DNA of 64,000 nucleotides from Austwickia sp. (lineage in GTDB: Bacteria > Actinomycetota > Actinomycetes > Actinomycetales > Dermatophilaceae), in the NCBI GenBank assembly GCA_016711265.1, contig JADJTI010000006.1:1-64000 (forward strand). The letters are read 5' to 3'. Made by a program: the position numbers and the translations under genes. Below are positions 54,369 to 63,167 of the stretch, in pieces (positions within the stretch are counted from its first letter, which is position 1; each line of letters starts with the position of its first letter). The notes under the pieces are model-generated. The model searched no databases. It was not told the origin of the DNA and worked only from the letters and a program-made list of their open reading frames with translations.

Positions 54369-55332
54369 CGGCACCGTTGGCCGCACCCGGGGTACGCCGG
54401 TCCAGCTGGTGCTTGGCGGCCTGCCGCCACAGCAACCACACGGCGATGCCCTGCACGACCAACGAACCGGAGAACTGCCCCGGCGATCCAGCGGTCTCAC
54501 TATCGATGAAGCCCTGCTCAAAGCCGCCCAGGAGCAGGGAGGACCCGATCGCCACGACGTTGTTCACCACGTGCAGCGCGATGGCGGCCTCCAGGCCCCC
54601 GGTCCGCCACGTCAACGCCCCGGCGGCCGCGGCGAAAACCGACAGGTCGGCGACGACCCACGGATCGGGCGACCCGTGCGCGGCCGCGAACGCGGCCACC
54701 GACAGCACGAGGGGAACGACCAGCGCCGCCCAGCGGCCGCTGAACCACGACCCGATCGACAGCAGCGCCCAGCCCCGGAAAGCCACCTCCTCCCCAGCAG
54801 CCTGCAGGGGCGTGGTCAGCACCATGATCAGCAGCAGCGCCGGCCACTGCGCGGGCCGCGGCCCGAGCAGTGCGCCGCCGAGCACGAACGAGACCCCGAT
54901 CAGCACCAGCCATAACGGGACCACGACGCTCAGGCAACGGCCGAACCACCCCCAGCGGAAGCGCCCGGTCACCGACGCGATCTGCCCCGGCGGCGTCGCG
55001 TGGGCCAACCAGAGCGCGAACATGACGACCGGAATCAGGGCGATCAGGCTCAGGTTGGTGACCAGGAAACCCACCGGGTCGGCGATGTTGCCGACCACCG
55101 AGTTCACCCACTCGAAGGGGTCGCGCTTCCCGTTGAGGAGCCCGACCACCGCCAGCACCAGCCCGATGAGAGTCGTCGAGATGCCGATCAGGCTGATCAC
55201 CAGCACGATGGAGACCAGCGGACGCCACCACCGGTGTCCGGGACCACGCAACGACTGCTGATACTCGGCCCCGGGGGCCAGCACCGGCGGGGTTGGGGGC
55301 GCGGCGCCGGGCATCACGGAAACGTTCGTCAT
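54355..55332 (-). CDS. CPBP-family intramembrane metalloprotease
   Basis: CPBP (Abi) proteins are membrane proteases with a glutamate-rich motif. The 325-residue protein has about eight membrane segments; the motif AAGEEVAFRGWALLS (EExxxR, near 185-200) and the histidines in FAAAHGSPDP and ALHVVNNVVA are present. A proline-rich N-terminus precedes the first helix. The start is ATG 55332 (MTNVSVMPG). Its 3' end overlaps the AraC gene by 14 bases. Substrate unknown. Confidence 0.88.
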   Translation of the reverse strand: MTNVSVMPGAAPPTPPVLAPGAEYQQSLRGPGHRWWRPLVSIVLVISLIGISTTLIGLVLAVVGLLNGKRDPFEWVNSVVGNIADPVGFLVTNLSLIALIPVVMFALWLAHATPPGQIASVTGRFRWGWFGRCLSVVVPLWLVLIGVSFVLGGALLGPRPAQWPALLLIMVLTTPLQAAGEEVAFRGWALLSIGSWFSGRWAALVVPLVLSVAAFAAAHGSPDPWVVADLSVFAAAAGALTWRTGGLEAAIALHVVNNVVAIGSSLLLGGFEQGFIDSETAGSPGQFSGSLVVQGIAVWLLWRQAAKHQLDRRTPGAANGAVSGG

Positions 55333-55434
55333 GGTTCCTGATTGAACGCCACCGGCGCGCCATCGAGCTACCGCACGGCAGCCCAGGCACCGCAACCGGC
55401 CGCAACCACCCGCAATCATCAGTGGAGGATCACC

Positions 55435-55911
55435 ATGCCCGACGCAGAACGCTCCAAGGTCACCGAGCTCATTCGCGGCATCCGGATCGCGATGCTGACC
55501 ACCGTCACCGACGACGGTTCGTTGGTGGCGCACCCGATGTCCACCCAGGACGTCGACTTCGACGGCACGGTCTGGTTCATCGCCGAGCGCTCGTCCAGCC
55601 AGGTCGGCAACATCCAGGCCCGCCCGCAGGTCAACGTCGCCTTCGCCGGTCAGGGCACCTGGGTGTCCCTGTCGGGTACGGCGAGTGTGGTGGACGACGC
55701 CGCCAAGCTCTCCGAGTACTGGAACACCTTCACCGACGCCTGGATGGAGGGCGGTCCGGAGAACCCGAACAACATCCTGCTGCGGGTCGAGGCCGACACG
55801 GCGCAGTACTGGGATTCGCCCGGCGCCAAGGTCACCCAGTTGCTCAACCTCGTCAAGGCGAAGGTGACGGGTGAGCGGATGGAGCCGGACTCGGGGACGG
55901 TGGTGATGTAG
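55435..55911 (+). CDS. Pyridoxamine-5'-phosphate-oxidase-like FMN protein
   Basis: The 158-residue protein fits the general-stress-protein-26 type PPOX fold: IAMLTTVTDDGSLVAHPMST (about 19-38), TVWFIAERSSSQVGNIQARP and VNVAFAGQGTWVSLSGTASV, with the aromatic WDSPGAK near 125. Family members bind flavin and act on unknown substrates. ATG 55435 has GGAGGAT ahead. It overlaps the MFS gene on the other strand by 59 bases. Confidence 0.9.
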   Translation: MPDAERSKVTELIRGIRIAMLTTVTDDGSLVAHPMSTQDVDFDGTVWFIAERSSSQVGNIQARPQVNVAFAGQGTWVSLSGTASVVDDAAKLSEYWNTFTDAWMEGGPENPNNILLRVEADTAQYWDSPGAKVTQLLNLVKAKVTGERMEPDSGTVVM

Positions 55912-57118
55912 GCAGCGGCCGGACCGACGGCAGCGCCGCGAAGGCCACCAGCAGCAGCGCCGAGACCACCAGCAGCGCCCGCAGGACGCCGTGGTGCTCG
56001 CCGAGGAAGCCCAGCGCCGGGGGCCCCGCCAGGAAGGCGAGATAGCCGATCGTCGAGACGACGCTGACCCGGGCCGGCGCCCGGGCCGGGTCGTCCGCCG
56101 CCGCGCTCATCCCCACCGGGAAGCCCAGCGACACCCCCAATCCCCACACCGCCGCCCCGACGAACGCCACCACCGGCGTCCCGAACACCACCGCCAGGGA
56201 CCCGGCGGCGGCGGCGGTGAACAGCACCCGCAGGACGGCGAGCCGACCGTACTGGTCCAGCAGCGTCGTACCGAGCACCCGCCCGAGGGTCATGAAGCTG
56301 AGGAAGGTGGCGAACGCGAGGATGCCGGCCCACTCCGGCAGCCGGTAGCCGTCGATGAACGCCACCGACAGCCAGTCGTTCGCGGTGCCCTCGGTGAACG
56401 CTGTGACCAGGGTGACGACGCCGATCAAGAGGGTTCGCGGTTCCCGCCAGGCGGAGCGCTGCCGGTCCCGCGACGCGGCAGCGGGTGCAGCGGGAGCAGC
56501 GGGATCAGGGTGCCCGCCAGCGTGGTCCTGCATCGGCAGGAACGCCCGCACCGCAACCACCACGGCGACGCCGATCAGCACGGCGCTTACCCCGAAGTGC
56601 GCCACCACCGGTACGCCGGCCCACGCCAGCGCGGCACCCGCCAGAGCGCTGCCGACGGTGCCCAGACTGAAGGCGGCGTGGTAGCGCGGCATGATCGTCC
56701 GGCCGAGCCGGTGCTCGACGTCGGCCCCCTGCAGGTTCATCGCGACGTCCCACTGGCCCATCCCGAAGCACAGCACGACGAGCACCCCCGTCGTGAGCGG
56801 GACCGACTCCAGGACCCCCACGGTCAGCCCGATGGCGGCCAGGGCACTCAGGTCCAGGGCCGCCCCCAGCAGCACGGTGCGCGCAGCACCGATCCGATGG
56901 GCCACCCAGCCGGCCAACGGCAGCCCAAGGATCGCACCGGCGGACCCCACGAGCAGCAGCAGCCCAAGGTCCTGGGGGGTCAGGGACAGCCCGTCGCGGA
57001 CCGCCGGGATCCGCGAGGCCCAGGTGGCAAAGGACCACCCGTTCAGCGCGAACACCACCGAGGTGGCCGCCTTGGCCGATTCCAGCCTCGCCGTCGCAGC
57101 AGCACTCGGTGCCGCCAT
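55853..57118 (-). CDS. Major facilitator superfamily transporter
   Basis: The 421-residue protein has 12 predicted helices with MFS motif regions LSLTPQDLGLLLLVGSAGAI (45-64) and GWVAHRIGAARTVLLG (loop 2-3 pattern). A charged loop of about 40 residues (DHAGGHPDPAAPAAPAAASR) joins the two halves. It belongs to the FucP/MFS group with a WASRIPA start. ATG 57118 follows GGGGAGG. Substrate unknown; likely an exporter. Confidence 0.85.
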   Translation of the reverse strand: MAAPSAAATARLESAKAATSVVFALNGWSFATWASRIPAVRDGLSLTPQDLGLLLLVGSAGAILGLPLAGWVAHRIGAARTVLLGAALDLSALAAIGLTVGVLESVPLTTGVLVVLCFGMGQWDVAMNLQGADVEHRLGRTIMPRYHAAFSLGTVGSALAGAALAWAGVPVVAHFGVSAVLIGVAVVVAVRAFLPMQDHAGGHPDPAAPAAPAAASRDRQRSAWREPRTLLIGVVTLVTAFTEGTANDWLSVAFIDGYRLPEWAGILAFATFLSFMTLGRVLGTTLLDQYGRLAVLRVLFTAAAAGSLAVVFGTPVVAFVGAAVWGLGVSLGFPVGMSAAADDPARAPARVSVVSTIGYLAFLAGPPALGFLGEHHGVLRALLVVSALLLVAFAALPSVRPLPTSPPSPSPAPSAHPSPSP

Positions 57119-57223
57119 CTGCACCTCCCCTGCCACCACGCACCTATCCGTATCGATGCCCCCAGCGACGCCCCCTACGACGCACGGACCGATGGAACCA
57201 CGGCGGCGCAGTAGCGTGCCGCT

Positions 57224-58198
57224 GTGCCCACCCATCGTCTGCGCGGCAACCTGCTGCTGCTGGCGACCGCGGCGATCTGGGGGTTCGCCTTCACCGCGCA
57301 GCGGGTGGGTGCCGAGCACGTCGGCGCCGGGACGTTCAACGGCATCCGGTTCGCCCTCGGCGCACTGGTGCTGCTGCCGCTGGTCCGGGTGCTCGACCGG
57401 CGGGCAGCCGGTGGCCCGGCGAACCCGGCCACACCGGCCGCGAGCCGGCGCCACCGGTGGCGGGCGGCCGTCGTACCGGGGCTGTTCGCCGGGACGCTGC
57501 TCTACCTGGGCGCGCTGCTGCAGCAGCTGGGCATCGTCAGCACCACCGCGGGTACGGCCGCGTTCATTACCGGGTTGTACGTCGTCCTGGTGCCGGTGCT
57601 GGGGATCGCGCTGGGGCATCGCACGAACCGGCTCACCTGGCTGGGGGTGGTCCTGGCGGTCACGGGCCTCTACTTCCTCTGTGTCACCAGCGACCTACGG
57701 ATCGCCGCCGGCGACGCCCTGATCCTGGCCAGCGCCGTGGCGTTCGCCGGGCACATCCTGGTGATCGACGCCGTCACCGACCGCGACCCGCTGCGGTTGT
57801 CCATCGTGCAGTTCCTCACCTGCGCCGGGCTCAGCGCCGGGACCAGCCCGTGGACGGATCCGGCGCCGTTCTCGGGTGTCGGCGACGCGGTGGTGCCGAT
57901 CCTGTACGGCGGCCTGCTCTCGGTCGGAGTGGCGTACACCCTGCAGGTGGTCGCCCAGGCCGACACGGTGGCCTCACACGCGGCGCTGATCCTGGCCACC
58001 GAGTCGGTCTTCGGCGTCATCGGCGGATCGCTGCTGCTGGGAGAGACGATGACCGGTCGCGGTTACCTGGGCTGCGCCCTGATGCTGGCCGGAATCATCA
58101 CGTCGCAGCTGCGCCCGGTCCCGCGAACGTCACGCGACGGCGGTCCGGCCGGAAGCCGTGCTCCACCCCCCACAACACCGCCTGCGAGCGGCTGGTGA
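57224..58198 (+). CDS. EamA/DMT-family transporter
   Basis: The 324-residue protein has ten predicted helices in two EamA halves (LLLLATAAIWGFAFTAQRVG start; LGIVSTTAGTAAFITGLYVV; LILATESVFGVIGGSLLLGE). This drug/metabolite group exports amino acids or metabolites. GTG 57224 is divergent from the MFS gene with 105 bases between. The C-terminal 25 residues after PVPRTSRDGG overlap the LuxR gene on the opposite strand by 101 bases and may be non-native. Confidence 0.9.
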   Translation: MPTHRLRGNLLLLATAAIWGFAFTAQRVGAEHVGAGTFNGIRFALGALVLLPLVRVLDRRAAGGPANPATPAASRRHRWRAAVVPGLFAGTLLYLGALLQQLGIVSTTAGTAAFITGLYVVLVPVLGIALGHRTNRLTWLGVVLAVTGLYFLCVTSDLRIAAGDALILASAVAFAGHILVIDAVTDRDPLRLSIVQFLTCAGLSAGTSPWTDPAPFSGVGDAVVPILYGGLLSVGVAYTLQVVAQADTVASHAALILATESVFGVIGGSLLLGETMTGRGYLGCALMLAGIITSQLRPVPRTSRDGGPAGSRAPPPTTPPASGW

Positions 58199-58781
58199 CG
58201 CCCATCTTGCGGTAGGCGGTGCGGATGTAGGACTTCACCGAGTTGATCGACAGGTGCGTCTGCACGGCGATCTCGTGGTTGCTCAACCCCTGGGTGATCA
58301 GCGCGATCACCTCGGCCTCCCGGTTGGTCAGGCCTTCGGCGCGCCCCGGCCAGTCGCCCCCGACGGTGACCGCCCGATCCGGGGTGTCGGAGACCACGAT
58401 CTCGCCGTCCCGGACCCGTTCCAGGGCCGCCACCAGCTCGGCGGCAGGCAGCGACTTGGCCAGGTAGCCGCGGGCGCCCTGTGCCAAGGCGGCATCCACG
58501 AGTGCCGCGTCCAGGTTCCACGTGTAGACCACCACTCGGTTCGCGTTCGACTCCTCGATCGCCTCCCGCAACCCGTCGCCGTCGGCCTGGGCACCAGCGA
58601 ACGTGTCGTACATCGCGACATCCACCGGTTCCTCCGGCGTCACCGACGCGCTGAGCTCGACGATCCGGACGCGGTCGGCGTACCCCTCGAACATCCTGGC
58701 CAGCCCGAACACGACCACCTCGTAGTCGTTCATCAGCGCCAGGCGCAGCGGTTGACCCGATGGAACGTCCGAAGTGCCCAT
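58098..58781 (-). CDS. LuxR-type response regulator with atypical receiver
   Basis: The 227-residue protein has a receiver-like N-domain and a LuxR helix-turn-helix (GLTNREAEVIALITQGLSNH, EIAVQTHLSINSVKSYIRTA). In the receiver the acidic pair is N-D (LALMNDYEVVVFGL) instead of D-D, the phosphorylation region reads VDVAMYDTFAG, and the lysine is kept (GARGYLAKSLP). No histidine kinase is beside it. It may act without phosphorylation. A small gap to the ACAD operon suggests it might control that operon; inference. Confidence 0.8.
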   Translation of the reverse strand: MGTSDVPSGQPLRLALMNDYEVVVFGLARMFEGYADRVRIVELSASVTPEEPVDVAMYDTFAGAQADGDGLREAIEESNANRVVVYTWNLDAALVDAALAQGARGYLAKSLPAAELVAALERVRDGEIVVSDTPDRAVTVGGDWPGRAEGLTNREAEVIALITQGLSNHEIAVQTHLSINSVKSYIRTAYRKMGVTSRSQAVLWGVEHGFRPDRRRVTFAGPGAAAT

Positions 58782-58908
58782 AGTGCGACCCTACGGTCTC
58801 GAAGGGACCGTAAACCCACCCTTAAGGGGGTGATGACCGCACGAACAAGCCGGATACCGTGACCCCGGCCCTACCACTGCCTTCCCACGGCATCAGGATC
58901 GGAGCAGG

Positions 58909-60090
58909 ATGTCCACCGTTCGTCACCTGACCAGTTCGGAGGGCAGGGCACCCGTCGTGGCGCGGATCCGTGGAACCGATGACCGGCTGGTCTGGCTCTC
59001 CGACCGGCCGGCGCCCGGCCCCGAGGCCGCACTGCTGCGCACCTGGGCCGGCGCGGCGAGTCGGGGCCGGGGCGACGTTCAGGCCGGCCTGCGGCTGGCG
59101 TTGGAGGCGGGGAGGATCCTGCCCGCGCCCGGCTCGGGCAGCACGATGTCGCTGTGGTCGGCGCTGGCCACCCTGGGCGCCGCCGACCTGACGATCGCCC
59201 GCGTCGTCGAGCCCCACCTGGACGCGTTGGCGATCATGGCGCAGCTGGACAGCCCACCCGACCTCGACCTGATCGGCGTCACCGACACCAGCACCTGGGG
59301 GGTGTTCGCCGCCGAAGGCGGCCGGGACCCGCTGCAGGCCCGCCCCGACGGCGAGCAGTGGGTGCTGCAGGGCACCAAACCCTGGTGTTCCCTGGCCGCC
59401 GAACTCAGCCACGCCCTGGTGACCGCCTGGGTGCCCAGCGGCGCCCGCCGCACCTTCGCGGTCGCCCTGGACTCCATCGGCCTGGACGTCCAGCACGCCC
59501 CCTGGCATGCCCGCGGGCTGCCCGCGGTGACCAGCGGACCCATCAGCTTCCACGACGTCCGGGCGGTGCCGGTCGGGGCGGACAACTGGTACCTGACGCG
59601 GCCCGGCTTCGCCTGGGGCGGGATCGGGGTCGCGGCCTGCTGGTACGGCGGTGCGGTCGGCGTCGCTCGGGCGCTGATGGAGCAGGCGCGCTCCCGCGAG
59701 CTCGATCAGGTGGGGCTGATGCACCTGGGGGCGGTCGATGAAGCCCTGTACGCCGCGCGCTGCCTGCTGCGGGACGCGGCCGCCCAGGTCGATGCCGGTC
59801 GCGCGCGCGAGGACACGGGGCGGATCGCTGCGCTGCGAGTCCGGGGCCGGGTCGCCGCCACGGTCGAGGAGGTCCTGACCCGGGCCGGGCACGCCCTCGG
59901 TCCCGGGCCGCTGTGCTTCCATCCCGAACACGCCGGTCGGGTCGCCGATCTGCAGGTCTACGTGCGCCAAGAGCACGCCGAACGCGATCAGGCGGCGCTC
60001 GGGCGCGCACTGTTGGACAATGTGAGCGCCGAGCCGCCCGGTCGCCCGGAATCCGGCACGACCACACCGGTCGACGGCTGGCCCTGGTGA
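58909..60090 (+). CDS. Acyl-CoA dehydrogenase-family protein
   Basis: The 393-residue protein has the dehydrogenase layout: an N-terminal helical part (about 35-120), a beta domain with GEQWVLQGTKPWCSLAAELS and LPAVTSGPISFHDVRAVPVG, and a C-terminal helical bundle (AWGGIGVAACWYGGAVGVAR). The catalytic glutamate position is not clear to me, and identity to classical members is low, so substrate and even activity are open. It starts a coupled operon: its stop overlaps the next start by GTGA. No fatty-acid degradation genes lie nearby. Confidence 0.78.
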   Translation: MSTVRHLTSSEGRAPVVARIRGTDDRLVWLSDRPAPGPEAALLRTWAGAASRGRGDVQAGLRLALEAGRILPAPGSGSTMSLWSALATLGAADLTIARVVEPHLDALAIMAQLDSPPDLDLIGVTDTSTWGVFAAEGGRDPLQARPDGEQWVLQGTKPWCSLAAELSHALVTAWVPSGARRTFAVALDSIGLDVQHAPWHARGLPAVTSGPISFHDVRAVPVGADNWYLTRPGFAWGGIGVAACWYGGAVGVARALMEQARSRELDQVGLMHLGAVDEALYAARCLLRDAAAQVDAGRAREDTGRIAALRVRGRVAATVEEVLTRAGHALGPGPLCFHPEHAGRVADLQVYVRQEHAERDQAALGRALLDNVSAEPPGRPESGTTTPVDGWPW

Positions 60091-60881
60091 AATCCGACGC
60101 CTCGTTCGACCATCTCGACGCCGGCACCCCGGAGGAACAGTGGGCCGACCGCCCCGAATGGGCGAACGCGGCCGACGCGGAGGCGCTGGTGCGGGCCGCC
60201 GCCGCGATCCTGGTGATCTCCGCCCACCCCGACGACGAGACCCTGGGCGTCGGCGGACTGGCGGCTCAGGCCGCCGACCTGGGCCTGCCGGTGCACTTCC
60301 TGCTGGCCACCGACGGCGAGGCCTCCCACCCCCGCTCCCCTACGCACCGGCCTGCCGACCTGGCGCGACTGCGGGTCAGTGAGTACGACGCGGCCGTGGA
60401 TCACCTGGTCTCCGGTGCCGGGCGGACGCGGTTAGGACTCCCCGACGGCGACCTGAACCGGAACGGCCAGGCGCTGGCCGAGGGGATCGAGGCGGCCCTG
60501 CGCGAGATGGGCGCGGACGCCCAGGGCAAGGCTGACCGTGACGTCCTCCTGGTCGCCCCCTGGCAGGGCGATCGCCACCCGGACCACGCCGCGGCCGGGG
60601 CAGCAGCCGCCGCGGTCGCCGCCCGCCACCGGAATCTGACCGCGTGGGAGTACCCGATCTGGCTGTGGCATTGGGGCCGGCCACCCGAGGTTCCCTGGGC
60701 TCACCTGGCGGTGCTGCGGCTGACCGCGGCGGCGGCGGCCCGCAAGGCCGAGGCGCTGCGCATGCACCGTTCGCAGATCGAGCCCCTGTCCGATCAACCC
60801 GGTGACGAGGTGTTGATCGCGGCCCCCGTACTCGCCCATTTCCGGCGGCCGTTCGACGTACTCATCGCGGCGGGGCACTGA
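60087..60881 (+). CDS. PIG-L family deacetylase
   Basis: PIG-L enzymes remove acetyl groups from N-acetylglucosamine-type amino sugars, using zinc. The 264-residue protein has the metal-binding motif VISAHPDDETLGVGG (residues about 46-60) and the HPDHAAAG histidine block (WQGDRHPDHAAAG near 170). Start GTG 60087 overlaps the dehydrogenase stop; its own stop overlaps the following ATG (TGATG). The order ACAD, PIG-L, GT2 is a set recurring in several bacteria. Confidence 0.9.
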   Translation: MKSDASFDHLDAGTPEEQWADRPEWANAADAEALVRAAAAILVISAHPDDETLGVGGLAAQAADLGLPVHFLLATDGEASHPRSPTHRPADLARLRVSEYDAAVDHLVSGAGRTRLGLPDGDLNRNGQALAEGIEAALREMGADAQGKADRDVLLVAPWQGDRHPDHAAAGAAAAAVAARHRNLTAWEYPIWLWHWGRPPEVPWAHLAVLRLTAAAAARKAEALRMHRSQIEPLSDQPGDEVLIAAPVLAHFRRPFDVLIAAGH

Positions 60882-61672
60882 TGCCTGCCGACGTCCTCGA
60901 GACCGTTCGGCGGATCCGCGCCGTCCATGTGGTGGTCCCGGCGCGCAACGAGGCACAGACCCTGCCGGCGACCCTGACGGCGCTGGAGCGGGCCCGCGAG
61001 CGGCTGCTGGCGCTGCGCCCGGAGATCCGGGTCGACGTCACCGTGGCGCTGGACCGCTGTGAGGACAACTCGGCCGGCATCGTGCGAGCTCACCGCCGGG
61101 TGGGCTGGATTCAGCTGGGCGCGGGTGACGTCGGCCGCGCCCGGGCGGTCGGGGTCGCCTGGGCCCGGGCGGGCTCGCCCGTCGAACCCGGTGCCGCCTG
61201 GATCGCCAACACCGACGCCGACTCCCAGGTGCCGCCGGACTGGCTGACCGCCCACGTCGCCCATGCCGAGCGCGGTGTCGATCTGCTGCTGGGCCTCGTG
61301 CAGCCCGTCGGTCCCGAGATGAGCCAGGAGCGGCTGCGTGGCTGGAACGCCCGGCACGACCTGACCGACGGGCACCCCCACGTGTTCGGGGCCAACCTCG
61401 GCGTGCACGCCGCGGCGTACCGGGCCGTCGGGGGATTCCGGCCGATGCGGGCCCACGAGGATGCCGATCTCGTCGACCGGGTCCGACGGGCGGCGTTCAC
61501 CTGGCACGCGACCGCCGATGCCGCCGTGGCCACCTCCGCCCGCACGGTCGGCCGGGCAGCGCACGGCTTCGCCGCGGCCCTGCGGGCGCTGCCCGCCAGC
61601 GCCGGCCCGTGGGTCGCGCCAGCGCCGCAGCAGCACCGACCGCGAGAGCAGCCCACCCGGCGTACCGGCTGA
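60881..61672 (+). CDS. Glycosyltransferase family 2
   Basis: The 263-residue protein has a GT-A fold: AVHVVVPARNEAQTLPATL (nucleotide binding, near 14-32), WIANTDADSQVPPDWLTAH with the D-x-D metal motif near 107, and HVFGANLGVHAAAYRAVGGF. It has no membrane anchor, so it probably acts on a soluble or membrane-surface acceptor. It is coupled to the PIG-L gene by TGATG. Its 3' end overlaps the convergent cobD gene by 176 bases; the C-terminal 35 residues are low complexity. Confidence 0.88.
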   Translation: MPADVLETVRRIRAVHVVVPARNEAQTLPATLTALERARERLLALRPEIRVDVTVALDRCEDNSAGIVRAHRRVGWIQLGAGDVGRARAVGVAWARAGSPVEPGAAWIANTDADSQVPPDWLTAHVAHAERGVDLLLGLVQPVGPEMSQERLRGWNARHDLTDGHPHVFGANLGVHAAAYRAVGGFRPMRAHEDADLVDRVRRAAFTWHATADAAVATSARTVGRAAHGFAAALRALPASAGPWVAPAPQQHRPREQPTRRTG

Positions 61673-62561
61673 GCGTCGCCGCGCGGGCGATGTCGGTCAC
61701 CACAGGTGGGGCCCCGTCACCGAGGGTTCCCCGGTCCTCCAACCGGCCGCCGTACCTGTTGGACCCGCCCAGCCGGACCCCCAGGGCGGCGGCGAACGCG
61801 GCCTCGACCACGCCACCGTTCGGGCTGGGGTGGGCCGGAGCGTCGCGAACCACCGTCCGCCACACCCGCGCCGGGGATCCGCCCAGCAGCGGAGCCAGGC
61901 CGGCGACCAGCAGGGCGGTCAGCCGCGCGGGGATCAGGTTGAGCAGGTCGTCGCTGCGGGCGGCGGCCCAGCCGAACCGGGCATAGCGGGGGTTGCGATA
62001 GCCGATCATGGCATCCAACGTGTTGATACATCGATACGCAGCAAGGCCCGGTACGCCGGCCACGGCCCCCCACACCAACGCTCCGGTGACCGCGTCGCTG
62101 GTGTTCTCGGCGACCGACTCCACGCACGCCCGGGTCACCGCCGCCTGATCCATCTCCGCCGGGTCCCGGCTGACCAGGGCGGTGATCGCCCGACGAGCGG
62201 CCGGGAGGTCATCGGCTTCCAGCAGCCGGCCGATGCCGTCCGCCTCGCGGACCAGGCTGGTGCCGCCCAGCACCACCCAGGTGGTCGCCGCCGTCGCCAG
62301 CGCGTGGGTGACCGGCCGGTGCCGCAGCGACCGCTCGAGCAGCACGCCGCCGACGACCGCCGGGCCCACCAGGAGCGCGACGTGCGCGACCCCGGGAGCC
62401 CGCCGGTCGGCGTACATCGCCTCCTCCATCCGCAGCGCCAGCGCCCCGAACCCGGCGACCGGGTGGTACCGGCAGGGGTCGCCGATGGCGCGGTCGAGCA
62501 GGAACCCGGCCGTCAATCCGCAGGCCCGGCTCACCGACGACGCGCGCGGCCGGTGGTTCAT
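61497..62561 (-). CDS. cobD: Adenosylcobinamide-phosphate synthase CobD/CbiB
   Basis: CobD joins the aminopropanol arm to adenosylcobyric acid in B12 synthesis, in the membrane. The 354-residue product has LTAGFLLDRAIGDPCRYHPV near 15-34 (the family D-P motif), SVAENTSDAVTGALVWGAVA near 150-170 and NTLDAMIGYRNPRYARFG. Four or five membrane segments are visible. The C-terminal 45 residues after AALARPTG are Arg/Pro-rich and overlap the GT2 gene, so the true stop could once have been earlier. It overlaps the tetR stop by four bases. Confidence 0.92.
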   Translation of the reverse strand: MNHRPRASSVSRACGLTAGFLLDRAIGDPCRYHPVAGFGALALRMEEAMYADRRAPGVAHVALLVGPAVVGGVLLERSLRHRPVTHALATAATTWVVLGGTSLVREADGIGRLLEADDLPAARRAITALVSRDPAEMDQAAVTRACVESVAENTSDAVTGALVWGAVAGVPGLAAYRCINTLDAMIGYRNPRYARFGWAAARSDDLLNLIPARLTALLVAGLAPLLGGSPARVWRTVVRDAPAHPSPNGGVVEAAFAAALGVRLGGSNRYGGRLEDRGTLGDGAPPVVTDIARAATLSRYAGWAALAVGAAAALARPTGRRWRAAPAGPRRSRALPGRPCGRRWPRRHRRSRAR

Positions 62562-63154
62562 CCGCCGCCCCCGCTGAGCCGGACGCCGAGCCCGGCGACG
62601 AACAGATCCAGGCCTGCGGCGAACCGTTCCTGCGCCTCGGTGTCGACCGCTTGGGCCACCCCGAACTCGGCCATCGCGGCGTTCCCCTGCTCGTCGACGG
62701 TGTGCCCGATCACGAAGTGCAGCAGCGCCATTCCCGCGGCCCGCGCCTGCGCGGCAGCCATGGCGTGCGCCATCAGCACGGCGGCGATCTCACCCGCAGG
62801 GTCAAGGGTGGCCGGCCGAACCGCCAGCACCGAGGCCACCACCTCGGCGCCGTCCCGGTGGGACAGCAATGCCTCGCGCAACCCACAGGCCCACGTGCGC
62901 ACGGCAGGCTCCCACGCCGTCGGCGCGGACCCCGTACCCGCGGACCCCGTCGGCACGCAGACCGGCGGCCGGGGCGACAGGATGGCCTCGGCGACCGCGG
63001 TCAGCAGGGTCTGCTTGTTGGCGAAGTGCCAATACAACGCGCCCGGTTGGACGCCCAGGGACGTCGCGAGCCTTCGCATCGACAGATCGGCGAAGCCGTA
63101 CTGATCCAGGATCGCCAGAGCGTGCCCGAGCACCTGCTCGCGACTCAAGCTCAC
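62558..63154 (-). CDS. TetR-family transcriptional regulator
   Basis: The 198-residue protein has a helix-turn-helix with FADLSMRRLATSLGVQPGAL and YWHFANKQTLLTAVAEAILS (residues about 20-60), the classical TetR/TetR-C arrangement. It starts at GTG 63154, 13 bases after the cobQ stop, and overlaps cobD at its end, so it lies inside the cobalamin gene run. Its ligand is unknown; control of cobalamin or of an exporter is inference. Confidence 0.9.
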   Translation of the reverse strand: MSLSREQVLGHALAILDQYGFADLSMRRLATSLGVQPGALYWHFANKQTLLTAVAEAILSPRPPVCVPTGSAGTGSAPTAWEPAVRTWACGLREALLSHRDGAEVVASVLAVRPATLDPAGEIAAVLMAHAMAAAQARAAGMALLHFVIGHTVDEQGNAAMAEFGVAQAVDTEAQERFAAGLDLFVAGLGVRLSGGGG

Positions 63155-63167
63155 GGGAGGACCCTCC

